A stretch of DNA of 64,000 bases. Origin: Okeania sp. KiyG1. GTDB lineage: Bacteria; Cyanobacteriota; Cyanobacteriia; Cyanobacteriales; Microcoleaceae. The first letter of the stretch is position 1. Every line of letters begins with the position of its first letter. The position numbers and the translations under genes are program-made. The stretch covers positions 1 to 64,000 of the forward strand of contig NZ_BLZO01000185.1 in assembly GCF_014132355.1 (NCBI RefSeq). The letters run 5' to 3'. Shown one piece after another: positions 1 to 8,181 of this stretch. A model generated the notes under the pieces. It had not been told where the DNA came from. It searched no databases and saw nothing but the letters and a program-made list of their open reading frames with translations.

Positions 1-36
1 TAAGCCATAACTTAAAATGTCAAAAATCTCAATCAT
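1..36 (-). CDS. mrpG: MrpG antiporter subunit, 5' end only
   Basis: Only the first 12 codons are present; the gene runs off the left edge. The start ATG (34-36) overlaps the mrpF stop as ATGA, the tight coupling expected inside an mrp operon. The visible residues (MIEIFDILSYGL) fit the N-terminus of a MrpG/MnhG membrane subunit. The call rests mainly on position after mrpF in the cyanobacterial order C-D-D-E-F-G. Confidence 0.6.
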   Translation of the reverse strand, partial: MIEIFDILSYGL

Positions 37-284
37 ACTTCGTTTAACCTTTTGATTAAATTTGCCAGTAGCATTAATCCCGCATTACCCACACTCAGAA
101 TGATAACAGCAACTACTCCAATTGACCAATCATCTCGCAAAACCGATACCACCAACATCATAATTGAGGTTTTAGTGGCAATACTAGCAAAGGCGAGTAT
201 TTTCTGCCAAACATTATCATCCTGCCAAGATTCATAAATGGGTATGAGCAAAGCTAAAATCATAGCAATCAAAATATAGTTCAT
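33..284 (-). CDS. mrpF: MrpF subunit of Na+/H+ antiporter
   Basis: An 83-residue, very hydrophobic protein with three predicted membrane helices (about residues 3-18, 30-48 and 55-77) and short polar loops, the size and layout of MrpF/MnhF/PhaF. In the family it is one of six or seven small membrane subunits of the multi-subunit cation/proton antiporter in the cytoplasmic membrane, needed for Na+ extrusion and pH homeostasis. Its ATG overlaps the stop of mrpE and its stop overlaps the start of mrpG, so it is translationally coupled. Identification uses hydrophobicity pattern, length and operon position; sequence conservation in this family is low. Confidence 0.75.
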   Translation of the reverse strand: MNYILIAMILALLIPIYESWQDDNVWQKILAFASIATKTSIMMLVVSVLRDDWSIGVVAVIILSVGNAGLMLLANLIKRLNEV

Positions 285-674
285 TTGTTTTTCATCCGTT
301 GCACTAAGTGTACTTCATACCAACCTTGTTCATGGTATTTCAAGACAATGCTTTTAGGGGTAAAAGTAATTACAAATATATCCAGAAATATCAATCCAGG
401 GTTCTTCGAGGTTTAATTTTTTCGCAAACCACAACTTCATCATTATGGGGACGAAGCATAATTTCTATTGCTTCTATATAAGCTTGGGGAATGGCGACAA
501 TTATTTCCCACAATACTCGCAGCCAATCTTTTAATGCTCCTATGGATTTTTGCTACGAGGTAATAGCAAAGCAATACTAACACCAATAATAATATTTGCC
601 ACACTCAAATCAGCGGTAAGTAAAAACCATATTGTCAGTCGTAATATTATATTGAAAAATCCGATTGTGTCCAT
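281..674 (-). pseudogene. mrpE: MrpE antiporter subunit, two frameshifts
   Basis: No single open frame spans this stretch, but joining three frames gives a coherent MrpE of about 131 residues: a first membrane segment with NIIIGVSIALLLPR, then DWLRVLWEIIVAIPQAYIEA, then a C-terminal part ending HLVQRMKNK. Both breaks are repaired by one extra base in a homopolymer (T5 at 547-551 and G3 at 399-401 on the plus strand). The ATG at 672-674 lies inside the codons that form the end of mrpD in the intact operon, and the stop overlaps the mrpF start. The gene may be intact in the cell and damaged only in this sequence. The island from 687 onward now separates it from mrpD and from any promoter upstream of mrpC. 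Confidence 0.75.
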
Positions 675-686
675 ACTATCCAGAAA
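644..686. repeat. 43-bp direct repeat, left border of island
   Basis: This 43-bp stretch recurs at 8872-8914 with two mismatches. Both copies hold the end of mrpD (last residues TQSDFSI, then stop) together with the overlapping start of mrpE. The left copy serves mrpE, the right copy mrpD2. Upstream similarity to mrpD stops at about 687, so the 8185 bp between the repeats look like an insertion into the operon. Such a long duplication could come from recombination or from a repeated mrpD end; no integrase was seen. Confidence 0.8.
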
Positions 687-829
687 TTAAAAAGTAATCA
701 GTTATAACTATGTTTATATTTATGCTTCAACAAGTTTAGCAGTAATAGGTTTTATACTAAGTCATTTCAGGAAGAAAAGCCAAATTTATTAGGCTATAAG
801 TGTTGGCAATACCCCCAAAGGCGGGAATT

Positions 830-1595
830 TTAAACTTGCAATCGATGTTTGTACATTTCTTCATAAAGTGGCATACACTTATTAATACATGGTACTAATA
901 TATCTGGAATATTAATTTCTTTAGATTCCTGAAAAAAACTACTAGAATTAATAACGTCTTCACGAAATTTTTCAAAAATAGTATTTTTTCCATGATACAA
1001 TATTAGTTTATTCTGGTCTCCAAAAAGCATTTTTTCAGAAAAATTAATCCCTAATTGGGAGCATAAAGCTTTTAAATAACCACTAGGATATTTGACTAAG
1101 TCTCCTGAGTCAATTATAATAGACTTTTCTCCTGTTAAATTTTCAATTTCTTTGAATAGTCGATAATGTTCTTCCCAACCTACAAAAGATTCCGAATCTT
1201 CCCAGCTAAAACCAGCAGATTTTCTAGCTTTCCAATATGAAATAATTGTTTCTCGTGGGTCTCTAATTAGGAAGCAGTTTTTACTTTAGATATCCAACTT
1301 TTATCAAATCCTGGAAGCAGATGAAATGACATATGTTTTGGAATGAAAAAGTTTTTCCTTCTGGAAGATCGCCAATTAGTTTTTCAATAATATTTGAATA
1401 ACTATTGTTATAATATTTGGATAAATAGTCTGATGGAAAATCAATAATATCATGGTAATTAATCTGATCAACAAAGGAAAGATGATGTAAAGGTTCATCA
1501 TAGACCATACAATCATCAATCTGCTCAAATGCTCTTGTTATTGCACTTGAACGAGTTCTCGGACAAGCCCACATAGCAATATGTTTAGTTCTCAT
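830..1595 (-). pseudogene. Sulfotransferase-family protein, two frameshifts
   Basis: Three frames join into one protein of about 255 residues. The N-terminus (HIAMWACPRTRSSAITRAFE) has the P-loop-like PAPS-binding signature of the sulfotransferase superfamily, followed by YDEPLHH, KHMSFHLLPGFDKSW, and a strand with FLIRDPRETIISYWKAR, the second PAPS-contact motif (RDPRE). Breaks lie at the T4 run 1336-1339 and the T5 run 1278-1282; each is mended by one added T on the plus strand. Family members transfer sulfate from PAPS to a hydroxyl or amine; the substrate here is unknown. The gene lies in the island between mrpD2 and mrpE with no clear operon partner. Confidence 0.65.
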
Positions 1596-1664
1596 TATAT
1601 ACTGTTATCGTTCTCAAGCTGTTTATTACCGAAATATTGTGGGTATGCGCCTCCCCTTTTAAGG

Positions 1665-3103
1665 CAGGGCTAATTCATTGTCGCCAGAGAAAAATATTGA
1701 GGAGTACAAGTTTGGCCATATTGTCAAGTATTTCATAGTCTTTTCCCCTAAATTATCATACTTATACAGGAAAAATTTATGTCACAGACTCAGTCGCGAT
1801 CGCTAATATCAGTCGCGATCGCCAATACCAGAACTATTGAAATCGAAAACTAGGGGGGAGTGAGGTTCTGTGTATGGGCCAATTTCAATTCTCAATGACT
1901 ACAGTTCTAGATTTATAATCATCAGAAAAATCTGCTCCAAATCGTGAGCAATGGTACGAATCGCAGTAGTGAGGGAAGAATAACCATGAAGGCGACAGAT
2001 AGCGATCGCCAACTGACGAATCACAGAAAAATTAGCAGCAGCTTGAGAGTGCCGAATTAGACTTGTGTCCTCTCGAAACACTACATCTTTAACCCAATGT
2101 AGTCGATTCTCAATTCCCCAATGTCCCTGAATTCCTACTGCAAATTCTGCTGCACTTAATTTCAGACTGCTAATGTAGTAAGCTGTTTGATAATAGTCAA
2201 CACTTGCTCGTGTACCCTGACGCTCAACTCTAATCACAGACTTAATTCCTTCCCACTCAGAGCTAATTCCCAACAGATTATTAAACACAGACACTGTTCT
2301 ACAAACCACACGATTTCTAGATCTATCTTCTGATATATCAACACTACTTGGTTGTGTTTGTTCAGTTGTTAGTTGTACTTGCTGGTACAGTTTTTTTTTG
2401 ATTACCCTTGACTGCTATTGTGTAATGGTTACCTCTGTCAATGATTAACTTGACGGTTTTTTTTTGACAATGTAAAGCATCGCAACTAAAAACTACTCCT
2501 TCAAGGTTTAAACTAGCCAATATGGCTTGGACAACAGCAATTTCACTACTTTCTTCCCACGTGAAATTGTTCTATGGCTACAGGTACTCCTTGACAATTA
2601 CTGAACACAGAAACAACATTGACAAAGTCTTGGTAAGAACCATAACAGTCACTGACAGTAGACCTAATACTCTTACCGTCCACTGCTAACCATTCGGCCT
2701 CTTGAATTGTTATTTGGTGTTGAGCCCATTGATTGAATACTTGAGCTAATTGAGCAAAATCAATTCTGGTCATAATTCGCCGAAATGTAGACTTCAGTTG
2801 GAAAACTCAAAGGCGATAGCTCTAGTTGTTGCTGTAATGCCAGATGATGACGACGAGCAAAATCTTCTAGGGCACAATAGGAGAAACAACCGCTCATTGT
2901 ACCCATAATTACTAACAGTAATACTAACCATAATGGATAACGTCTCCCTCTAGCAGCTCGAAAATCTGGTAATTGGGCCAATATTTGTAATAAGTTCATT
3001 TCTATCTAAGCCCTAATATTGAGAATAGTTAGCTTAACTCAATACTTGACAACAATCATTGTACTCCTCAATATTTTTCTCTGGCGACAATGAATTAGCC
3101 CTG
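1665..3103 (-). mobile_element. ISAs1-type insertion sequence, 1439 bp
   Basis: Perfect terminal inverted repeats of about 45 bp bound the element: it starts CAGGGCTAATTCATTGTCGC at 1665 and ends with the reverse complement at 3103. The flanking CCTTTTAAGG occurs on both sides (1655-1664 and 3104-3113) and is a 10-bp target duplication. The perfect ends and duplication suggest a fairly recent insertion, yet the transposase inside is broken. It inserted into the centre of a MITE-A copy. Confidence 0.85.
1899..2999 (-). pseudogene. ISAs1-family transposase, frameshifted
   Basis: Fragments in different frames cover a full transposase. The N-terminal part (MNLLQILAQLPDFRAARGRR) is the transposase-associated domain of ISAs1/H-repeat elements. 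The middle holds LAVDGKSIRST, with the first catalytic Asp of the DDE triad, and VVFSCDALHCQKKT, with the second. The C-terminal part has GIQGHWGIENRLHWVKDVVF, the family signature with the catalytic Glu. Breaks occur near 2790, 2560 and 2390. Here restoring the frame needs bases removed (one is an A9 run that should be A8), unlike the host genes in this window, so this copy probably is inactive. Confidence 0.85.
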
Positions 3104-3207
3104 CCTTTTAAGGGGATAATAAATAAAAATTTTCCTGTTTGTCAATCCTATCCGTTTTCAAGGAGAGGTAATTCTAAATTCTAAATTCTTAATTCTAAAT
3201 TCTTGAA

Positions 3208-3795
3208 TTAGTTTAGTTGCCGATTCGATTGGATAGCCGATCTATAAAGGCTTTTACACTCCACATTTAATGATAAAGGAAGCATCATTACATCATCAAA
3301 CCCATGATTTTCTGCCACTGACTTTGGATAAAAACGTTGGATATCAATGAATCCAGCATCAGTTAATATTGCTTTTAAAGATTCCTCGGTAAATACAGCA
3401 TGATGTCTGAAAGGAATATTATTTGCATCGTCTCTAAATGGGTAATATGAGCCGTAAAGAGTAACGAATAATAACCGCTCATGGTCTTTCCAAAAGCTCA
3501 AATATTTCATCGGTTCTTTTTTAAATTCACTTAGAGCATAGTCAAAATCAGGAACGCCAACTATAAGACTTCCTCCAGGTTTTAAGGCAACGTGCCAAGT
3601 TCTCAGAATTGATAAAATTTCGCATGGAGGAAAATGTTCTAATAAATGTGAAGCACGAATAGCTTCAGGTATATCTTCACCAACGAACCAAAGATAACGG
3701 CTATCACCAATTAGATCGACACCTTTACCTGGAGTTATATCTAAATTAAACCAGCTTTCGCTTTTGGTTGAATTACTACCTAGATTTACTTTCAT
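3208..3795 (-). CDS. SAM-dependent methyltransferase, substrate unknown
   Basis: A 195-residue protein of the small class I methyltransferase type. It opens with MKVNLGSNS (a glycine-containing SAM motif without the classic GxGxG), has an acidic strand end GVDLIGDSRYL, then ASHLLEHFP and LKPGGSLIVGVPDF, the post-IV motif typical of Methyltransf_11-like proteins. It follows btaB on the same strand with only 34 bp between, so the three genes 5903-3208 probably form one transcript. It might act on the same lipid headgroup or on an unrelated metabolite; the sequence does not tell. The next gene on the left is the damaged IS. Confidence 0.7.
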   Translation of the reverse strand: MKVNLGSNSTKSESWFNLDITPGKGVDLIGDSRYLWFVGEDIPEAIRASHLLEHFPPCEILSILRTWHVALKPGGSLIVGVPDFDYALSEFKKEPMKYLSFWKDHERLLFVTLYGSYYPFRDDANNIPFRHHAVFTEESLKAILTDAGFIDIQRFYPKSVAENHGFDDVMMLPLSLNVECKSLYRSAIQSNRQLN

Positions 3796-3829
3796 TAATC
3801 ATGGTCCTTATTATGTATATGTACATACT

Positions 3830-4684
3830 TTATTGAAAGTCTAATTTAGTTGCCTTAACTAGCTTTGCATTAGTAAATGTTTCTTTTGTTTCCTTATATC
3901 TGTCTAGTTTAAAGCAAAATTGTAATTTACAATTTGAATTATTTTTGTCATTTTTTTGCCCAATAAACAGATAATAAGGTACTTTGACCCCTGGTAAAAA
4001 AGGAATAGTTGACATCCTTTCAATAAATTGAATACTTTCAAAACGGTAATGAAGATAAGGAGCGTGTTCAGCAGATAAAAAAACATTATCCCTGCCAAAC
4101 CAAGCAGGCCAAAAATGACGAGATAACCAGGAGTGGGAAGACCAATTTTTTACAGGATATTTACGAGAAACATAAAAATCCACGACCCCAATAATTCCAC
4201 CAGATTTTAGTAAACTGTAGGCTCTATCTATAGCTGCAAACCAATCTGGAATCATTGTTAATGAGTAGGAGAATGTTACAATATCAACAACCTGTTCTGG
4301 TGGGGTAAATTTAGTAACATCAGCTTCCACAGTCTCAACGTTAGACCATCCATTGGTAATAATTCGCTCCTGTGCTATTTCCAATAAAGAAGGGCATAGA
4401 TCGACAATGTAGAACTTCTGAAATTTGCTTAATTTATCGCCTATTGACTCAAGATTAGCACCCGTACCACCTCCTAGATCGAGCCAGATATCTCCAGGAT
4501 ATTGAATCAGGGATTGATACAGTTCCTCTCTCCCTTGTAGCAGACGTTTGCGAAATTTGTCATAACCCTGAGCTTGACCCTGATAAAAGCTCTCTAGTCT
4601 TTCTTGATGATTACTACCCTGAATAGGTTTAACTAGATGGTATAATACATTTAAGTCTTGAGCAAGACCGCTAAAAAATGACAC
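3830..4684 (-). CDS. btaB: BtaB-like N-methyltransferase (betaine lipid)
   Basis: A 284-residue class I methyltransferase. Residues about 28-50 read FYQGQAQGYDKFRKRLLQGR, a segment that resembles the methyltransferase half of eukaryotic BTA1, followed by the SAM-binding motif WLDLGGGTGANLE (about 67-79), the acidic loop YIVDLCPSLL and the post-motif LLKSGGIIGVVDFYVS. In the known pathway BtaB methylates the amino group of diacylglyceryl-homoserine three times to give DGTS. The start lies 10 bp after the btaA stop, so the pair is almost certainly co-transcribed. The last 40 residues or so are Lys/Asn-rich and may be a poorly conserved tail. Function is inferred from pairing with btaA; a generic methyltransferase remains possible. 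Confidence 0.7.
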   Translation of the reverse strand: MSFFSGLAQDLNVLYHLVKPIQGSNHQERLESFYQGQAQGYDKFRKRLLQGREELYQSLIQYPGDIWLDLGGGTGANLESIGDKLSKFQKFYIVDLCPSLLEIAQERIITNGWSNVETVEADVTKFTPPEQVVDIVTFSYSLTMIPDWFAAIDRAYSLLKSGGIIGVVDFYVSRKYPVKNWSSHSWLSRHFWPAWFGRDNVFLSAEHAPYLHYRFESIQFIERMSTIPFLPGVKVPYYLFIGQKNDKNNSNCKLQFCFKLDRYKETKETFTNAKLVKATKLDFQ

Positions 4685-4694
4685 TTTTACCTCC

Positions 4695-5903
4695 TTAAGC
4701 TATGATTAGATCGGCAATATAAAAACTACCATAAGTACGAACCCGGTCTTTTTGATGGAGTTGCTTTGCTAAATCATTTTGGTATTGCAGCAGTTCACCT
4801 AAACTATACTCCTGACCTTGGATAGACACACAAATAGGATCGACATATTCTACTTCAAAACCACCACTCCGAAATAAAATGCGCGACTTTTTCTCAGAGC
4901 GATCGACAATAGCTTGCCATTCTCGTTTTAGTTCTGCATATTCATAATTACTAAGCCAGTCCATATGATCTAGTAAAACAAAATGTGAAATATGAATATT
5001 ATGATTACGCTCTAAAAATTGAGCTACTGTATCTGTATGAATTGAGATGCGATCGACTAATCCAGCTTTGAGTAATTGAAAATTTTCTGGCTTCAAATAT
5101 TCTGGGCAACAACTTGGTGTATATTTGCCTTCAATAAAAACCCGCCAGAAGTAATTATCCACGATCGGAATTTCGCTAAAAACTTGCCGACAACAATCTT
5201 CTACAAAGTCTGCCACTCCATTTTTCAGGTAGCGCTCCATTTGTTGTCGTTGTTGAGGAGGAACACCTAGCATCCACAGCGTCAAGTTACTATCCATAAT
5301 CTGACGGATAAATTTTTTCCAAAACCTATTGTTAATCTGTTCATCATAATATATCTGACGTTGCTTCTCAATAGTTTGAGCTTTGAGCAGAGCATTAAAT
5401 TCATCTCGAAGTTGGACAACACGATCAATATAAAAATTAATCAATTGAGCAAAGATTCCTGTTGTACCATGAAAGAAAAAAGAACGTTTACCTGCAAAAA
5501 ATCTCGTTCCATTACTATCCCAATATTGTTGAGCAAAAGGGGATAGTTCAACACGAAGTTGTTGTTGATACACCTCTTTAAAGTTAGATAAATGACCTTC
5601 CCCAAAAAGTTTAAAAAAGCTAGAATAATCAAGTTTCCTAATTCCAGCTATTTTTAGTTCTAGTAGAGCATTTTGACGAGGGTTAACATCAACTGCATAA
5701 ATATGCTCTGGTTCATCAAGTGCATATTCAAGAGCATTACATCCTGCTGAAGTCAAGACTAAAATCTTATCATCTTTGGTCAAATTCATTGCTACTCTAT
5801 CTAGTCTTGGATCTTCCCAACAAGTTACATAAACTAGATTATTTCGATGTACAGAATGAAACCCTAAATCTAACCAATTGTTTATTTTTGGCATCAAATT
5901 CAT
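4695..5903 (-). CDS. btaA: BtaA-like 3-amino-3-carboxypropyl transferase
   Basis: A 402-residue protein of the DUF3419/BtaA family, close to the about 410 residues of Rhodobacter BtaA. Residues about 22-35 read RNNLVYVTCWEDPR and about 46-60 LVLTSAGCNALEYAL, both typical of BtaA and of the BtaA half of algal BTA1, then YAVDVNPRQNALLELK and FFKLFGEGH. BtaA moves the 3-amino-3-carboxypropyl group of SAM onto diacylglycerol, giving diacylglyceryl-homoserine, the precursor of the phosphorus-free lipid DGTS. The product would be used at membranes. The tnpB element ends about 30 bp upstream, so the original promoter may have been displaced. Betaine lipids are not among the usual four thylakoid lipids, so this is notable if active. 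Confidence 0.75.
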   Translation of the reverse strand: MNLMPKINNWLDLGFHSVHRNNLVYVTCWEDPRLDRVAMNLTKDDKILVLTSAGCNALEYALDEPEHIYAVDVNPRQNALLELKIAGIRKLDYSSFFKLFGEGHLSNFKEVYQQQLRVELSPFAQQYWDSNGTRFFAGKRSFFFHGTTGIFAQLINFYIDRVVQLRDEFNALLKAQTIEKQRQIYYDEQINNRFWKKFIRQIMDSNLTLWMLGVPPQQRQQMERYLKNGVADFVEDCCRQVFSEIPIVDNYFWRVFIEGKYTPSCCPEYLKPENFQLLKAGLVDRISIHTDTVAQFLERNHNIHISHFVLLDHMDWLSNYEYAELKREWQAIVDRSEKKSRILFRSGGFEVEYVDPICVSIQGQEYSLGELLQYQNDLAKQLHQKDRVRTYGSFYIADLIIA

Positions 5904-5933
5904 GTTTTTATCTAACTCAACTCAATAACAATG

Positions 5934-6060
5934 ATTGACATACTCCCGACGCTCCCCTACGGGAAAGCGCGGGATTCTTCAGTCAAAGAAGCCTTGACCG
6001 CAGTTTTTACAGAGGTGATGTCCTCCCCCTGTGTTGATAGTAATCCTATTTTTTGGATCA
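5934..6060 (-). ncRNA. Putative TnpB right end and omega/reRNA region
   Basis: Minus-strand reading across the end of tnpB gives a G/C hairpin (CCCGCGCTTTCCC ... GGGGAGCGTCGGG) and then the terminus GGGAGTATGTCAAT. The two 310-bp elements at 53690 and 61685 end in nearly the same way (CGGGAGGATGTCAAT). In IS200/IS605 elements this right end is the 3' part of the guide RNA, with the guide read from the flanking DNA. The 5' limit of the RNA is a guess. The flank that would act as guide is the leader of btaA. Confidence 0.5.
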
Positions 6061-7396
6061 GAAGTGCTGAGTTATAATCTCTGTCTAACTCCTGTCCACA
6101 CTTAGGACATGAATGCCTTTCATGTCGCGGAGCGAAACGCTCAGACCAGCTTTTGGGGACTTTATTCAAACATTCCCAACAATGCTGAGATGTGCCTTTT
6201 GGATCTACTTTGATAATTTTCTTACCTAGCTTCCAGGCAACATACTCTAAGACTTGAATAAATTGGCCAAATGCTGCATCTTGCAAAGACTTATTTAATC
6301 CTGATTTAGCTGATTGACCATTAGGTAAAAACTGACCATTTTCTCCTAGTTTAGCTTGACAACGCCGGACTAAAGAAGCTATCTGTAGGTCTTCGAGGAA
6401 TATCACACTTGTGTCTGAAAACAGATGATAAGCAAGTTTAAATTGCCAATCCAACCGCTGTCTAGCTATTAGTTGATGAAGTCCAGCTATTTTATCCTTG
6501 AGTATTTTCCAAGCCTGAGAATACTTAGACTTTTTAGCCAGTCTCACTTGCAACTTGGATAAGCGATTTTCAGATTTCCTGAAAAACTTTGGAGTTTCTA
6601 TAAACTCTCCATCGCTGGTAACAGCATAATACAGTAATCCTAAATCAATACCTTTTGAGTTCTCTAAAGTGGGTTGAATTTCTGCATGCCTCAAAGGTAC
6701 AGTCCTATTTTCTATTGTGAAACTGATATAATACCCATCTGCAGCGCGTATTACGGTACCTGTCTTAACTTTGAATCCTTCTGGTATTGAGCGATTGTAT
6801 ACTAAAGGGACTAAACCTATCTTGGGTAAATTAACACAGTAACGACCGTTAGCATTCTTGAGGATATTGGCATTTGATAACTGAGGATAACTGAAAGAAT
6901 TATAGTAATGTTTTCCCTTGAATTTAGGTCTACCACTGGTTTTACCATTCTTGTCAGGTTTGATAAAGTTATCCATTGTTGTCTGCACACGGTGGATAAT
7001 ATCTTGCAATACCTGAGAGTGTATAGATTTATATTCAGGGAACAATTTTTTAGTTTTCCCTAGGTCTGCTAACTGCACTGTTTCCCAAGCTACATAACCA
7101 TTTATTATATTGGAATGCTTATCCCCTTTCTTTGTTATCGGATTACCGTTACCATCTTTCTTTCTACCATCTCGTGTTTGTGTTCTAAACTCAGGAATGT
7201 TTTGATAAATCCGCTCTACTGGTACTACTGAAACATTAAGTGGACAAGCATTAACTGGGGTGCGTGTTGCTTCAAACCAACTAAATCTTTCAGCTAAACG
7301 GTAATTATATTGTTTTCTGGCTAATTCTAACCAATTAGCAATAATCACCGCTTGACTTTTATGAGGTTTTAGCTTGTACTTATATTTCAGTAGCAT
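5957..7396 (-). CDS. tnpB: TnpB RNA-guided nuclease, IS200/IS605 type
   Basis: A complete 479-residue TnpB. The split RuvC active site is intact: Asp251 in KGIDLGL, Glu335 in VIFLEDLQ and Asp440 in LDRDYNSA. The zinc ribbon has CWEC (406-409) and CPKC (430-433). The N-terminal WED-like start LLKYKYKLKPHKSQ and a region with GRPKFKGK (about 155-162) fit the family. No tnpA lies beside it, so the element depends on a transposase in trans, as is common in cyanobacteria. TnpB is guided by an RNA from its own 3' end to cut target DNA and helps keep the element. It sits directly upstream of btaA on the same strand and could supply or block transcription. Confidence 0.93.
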   Translation of the reverse strand: MLLKYKYKLKPHKSQAVIIANWLELARKQYNYRLAERFSWFEATRTPVNACPLNVSVVPVERIYQNIPEFRTQTRDGRKKDGNGNPITKKGDKHSNIINGYVAWETVQLADLGKTKKLFPEYKSIHSQVLQDIIHRVQTTMDNFIKPDKNGKTSGRPKFKGKHYYNSFSYPQLSNANILKNANGRYCVNLPKIGLVPLVYNRSIPEGFKVKTGTVIRAADGYYISFTIENRTVPLRHAEIQPTLENSKGIDLGLLYYAVTSDGEFIETPKFFRKSENRLSKLQVRLAKKSKYSQAWKILKDKIAGLHQLIARQRLDWQFKLAYHLFSDTSVIFLEDLQIASLVRRCQAKLGENGQFLPNGQSAKSGLNKSLQDAAFGQFIQVLEYVAWKLGKKIIKVDPKGTSQHCWECLNKVPKSWSERFAPRHERHSCPKCGQELDRDYNSALLIQKIGLLSTQGEDITSVKTAVKASLTEESRAFP

Positions 7397-7494
7397 TGTA
7401 GAGTCTGCCTGGATATCTCACATGGTTATAGTAATGGCTGTATATGTAGTTGTCAATAGTTAGCGTAAAATAACTACAGGAAAACCGCAAATTC

Positions 7495-7557
7495 TGGCCC
7501 GGCTTTCCCATACGACGCTCCCCTCCGGGAGAGCGCGGGACTTCCCGCCGGGAGAGT
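7495..7557 (-). mobile_element. Putative left end of the tnpB element
   Basis: On the minus strand this holds CCCGCGCTCTCCCGGAGGGG followed by AGCGTCG, a hairpin-forming block. Similar blocks (CCCGCGCTCTCCCGAAGGGG, GAGCGTCG) open the 310-bp elements near 53715 and 61710. Subterminal hairpins at both ends are the transposition sites of IS200/IS605 elements. The exact cleavage site cannot be set from this sequence. Confidence 0.5.
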
Positions 7558-7566
7558 TAAATTTAT

Positions 7567-8181
7567 TCATGGCAAAATTAATGTTGGTTCTTGAAAGCAT
7601 TGAATACTCATCAAATCTCCAGGTGTCTGTGTGGCTGGGTTAAGTTTGAGGTCAATTATCCCAGCTACTTGTAAAGCTTTGGTAACAAGTTCAGAACAAA
7701 ACAAACTTGCCGAAGTTTTAGATAACTTGATATTGGTTTGCGCATCAAAATATTTATTCTGTGCTAACCAAGCACCTACACTCTTACAAACAGCAAAAGG
7801 AGTATGACCATTCTCAAGATGCAACAACCATGATTGCATTTGAGCAATTCTATCATAAGACAACTTTTGTTGTAGTGGAAACCACCATACTTGTCCACAA
7901 GTTTTATAGTTATTGAGCCAATCACTCAACAAATGAACTTGAAATCCTTTTAAGGGTTTCTTTCCTTTGAAATCTGGTAATGTTGTATAAGTTGTGGATT
8001 CTGCAATGAGAACATCCTCACGCTGTTTATTTTGATATTCAGTCTCTAATACAATAGCAACATGACTATAGGGACTTCCGGTAAACCATCGAATAATTTT
8101 GGCATCTAGTCCATTACCTGAAAAAGCAATGACATCACCTGGACTTATGTGGGAAAATATTGCATTCATTTTGTTACTCAT
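7567..8181 (-). CDS. Permuted papain-like amidase (YiiX/C92 type)
   Basis: A 204-residue protein of the permuted NlpC/P60 (YaeF/YiiX) type. The order of catalytic parts is inverted relative to papain: PGDVIAFSGNG and SPYSHVAIVLE (about residues 13-45, with the catalytic His) come first and SLFCSELVTKALQVAG (about 159-174, with the catalytic Cys) last. Relatives are predicted amidases or peptidases acting on lipids or peptides. No signal peptide or membrane segment is visible, so it is probably cytoplasmic. It is the rightmost gene of the island, upstream of tnpB on the same strand, with repeats behind its start. Confidence 0.75.
   Translation of the reverse strand: MSNKMNAIFSHISPGDVIAFSGNGLDAKIIRWFTGSPYSHVAIVLETEYQNKQREDVLIAESTTYTTLPDFKGKKPLKGFQVHLLSDWLNNYKTCGQVWWFPLQQKLSYDRIAQMQSWLLHLENGHTPFAVCKSVGAWLAQNKYFDAQTNIKLSKTSASLFCSELVTKALQVAGIIDLKLNPATQTPGDLMSIQCFQEPTLILP

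Larger units (their letters stand above)
1626..3172 (-). repeat. MITE-A copy 1, split by an IS
   Basis: Reading on the minus strand, 3172-3104 begins AATTACCTCTCCTTGAAAA and 1664-1626 ends with a CGGTAA terminus. This is the frame of a roughly 120-230-bp element found about nine times in the window (others near 11885, 13395, 41785, 44390, 47745, 53335, 58520 and 63350). Its centre is the palindrome CCTTTTAAGG, and the ISAs1-type element sits exactly there, duplicating those 10 bp. Confidence 0.65.
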
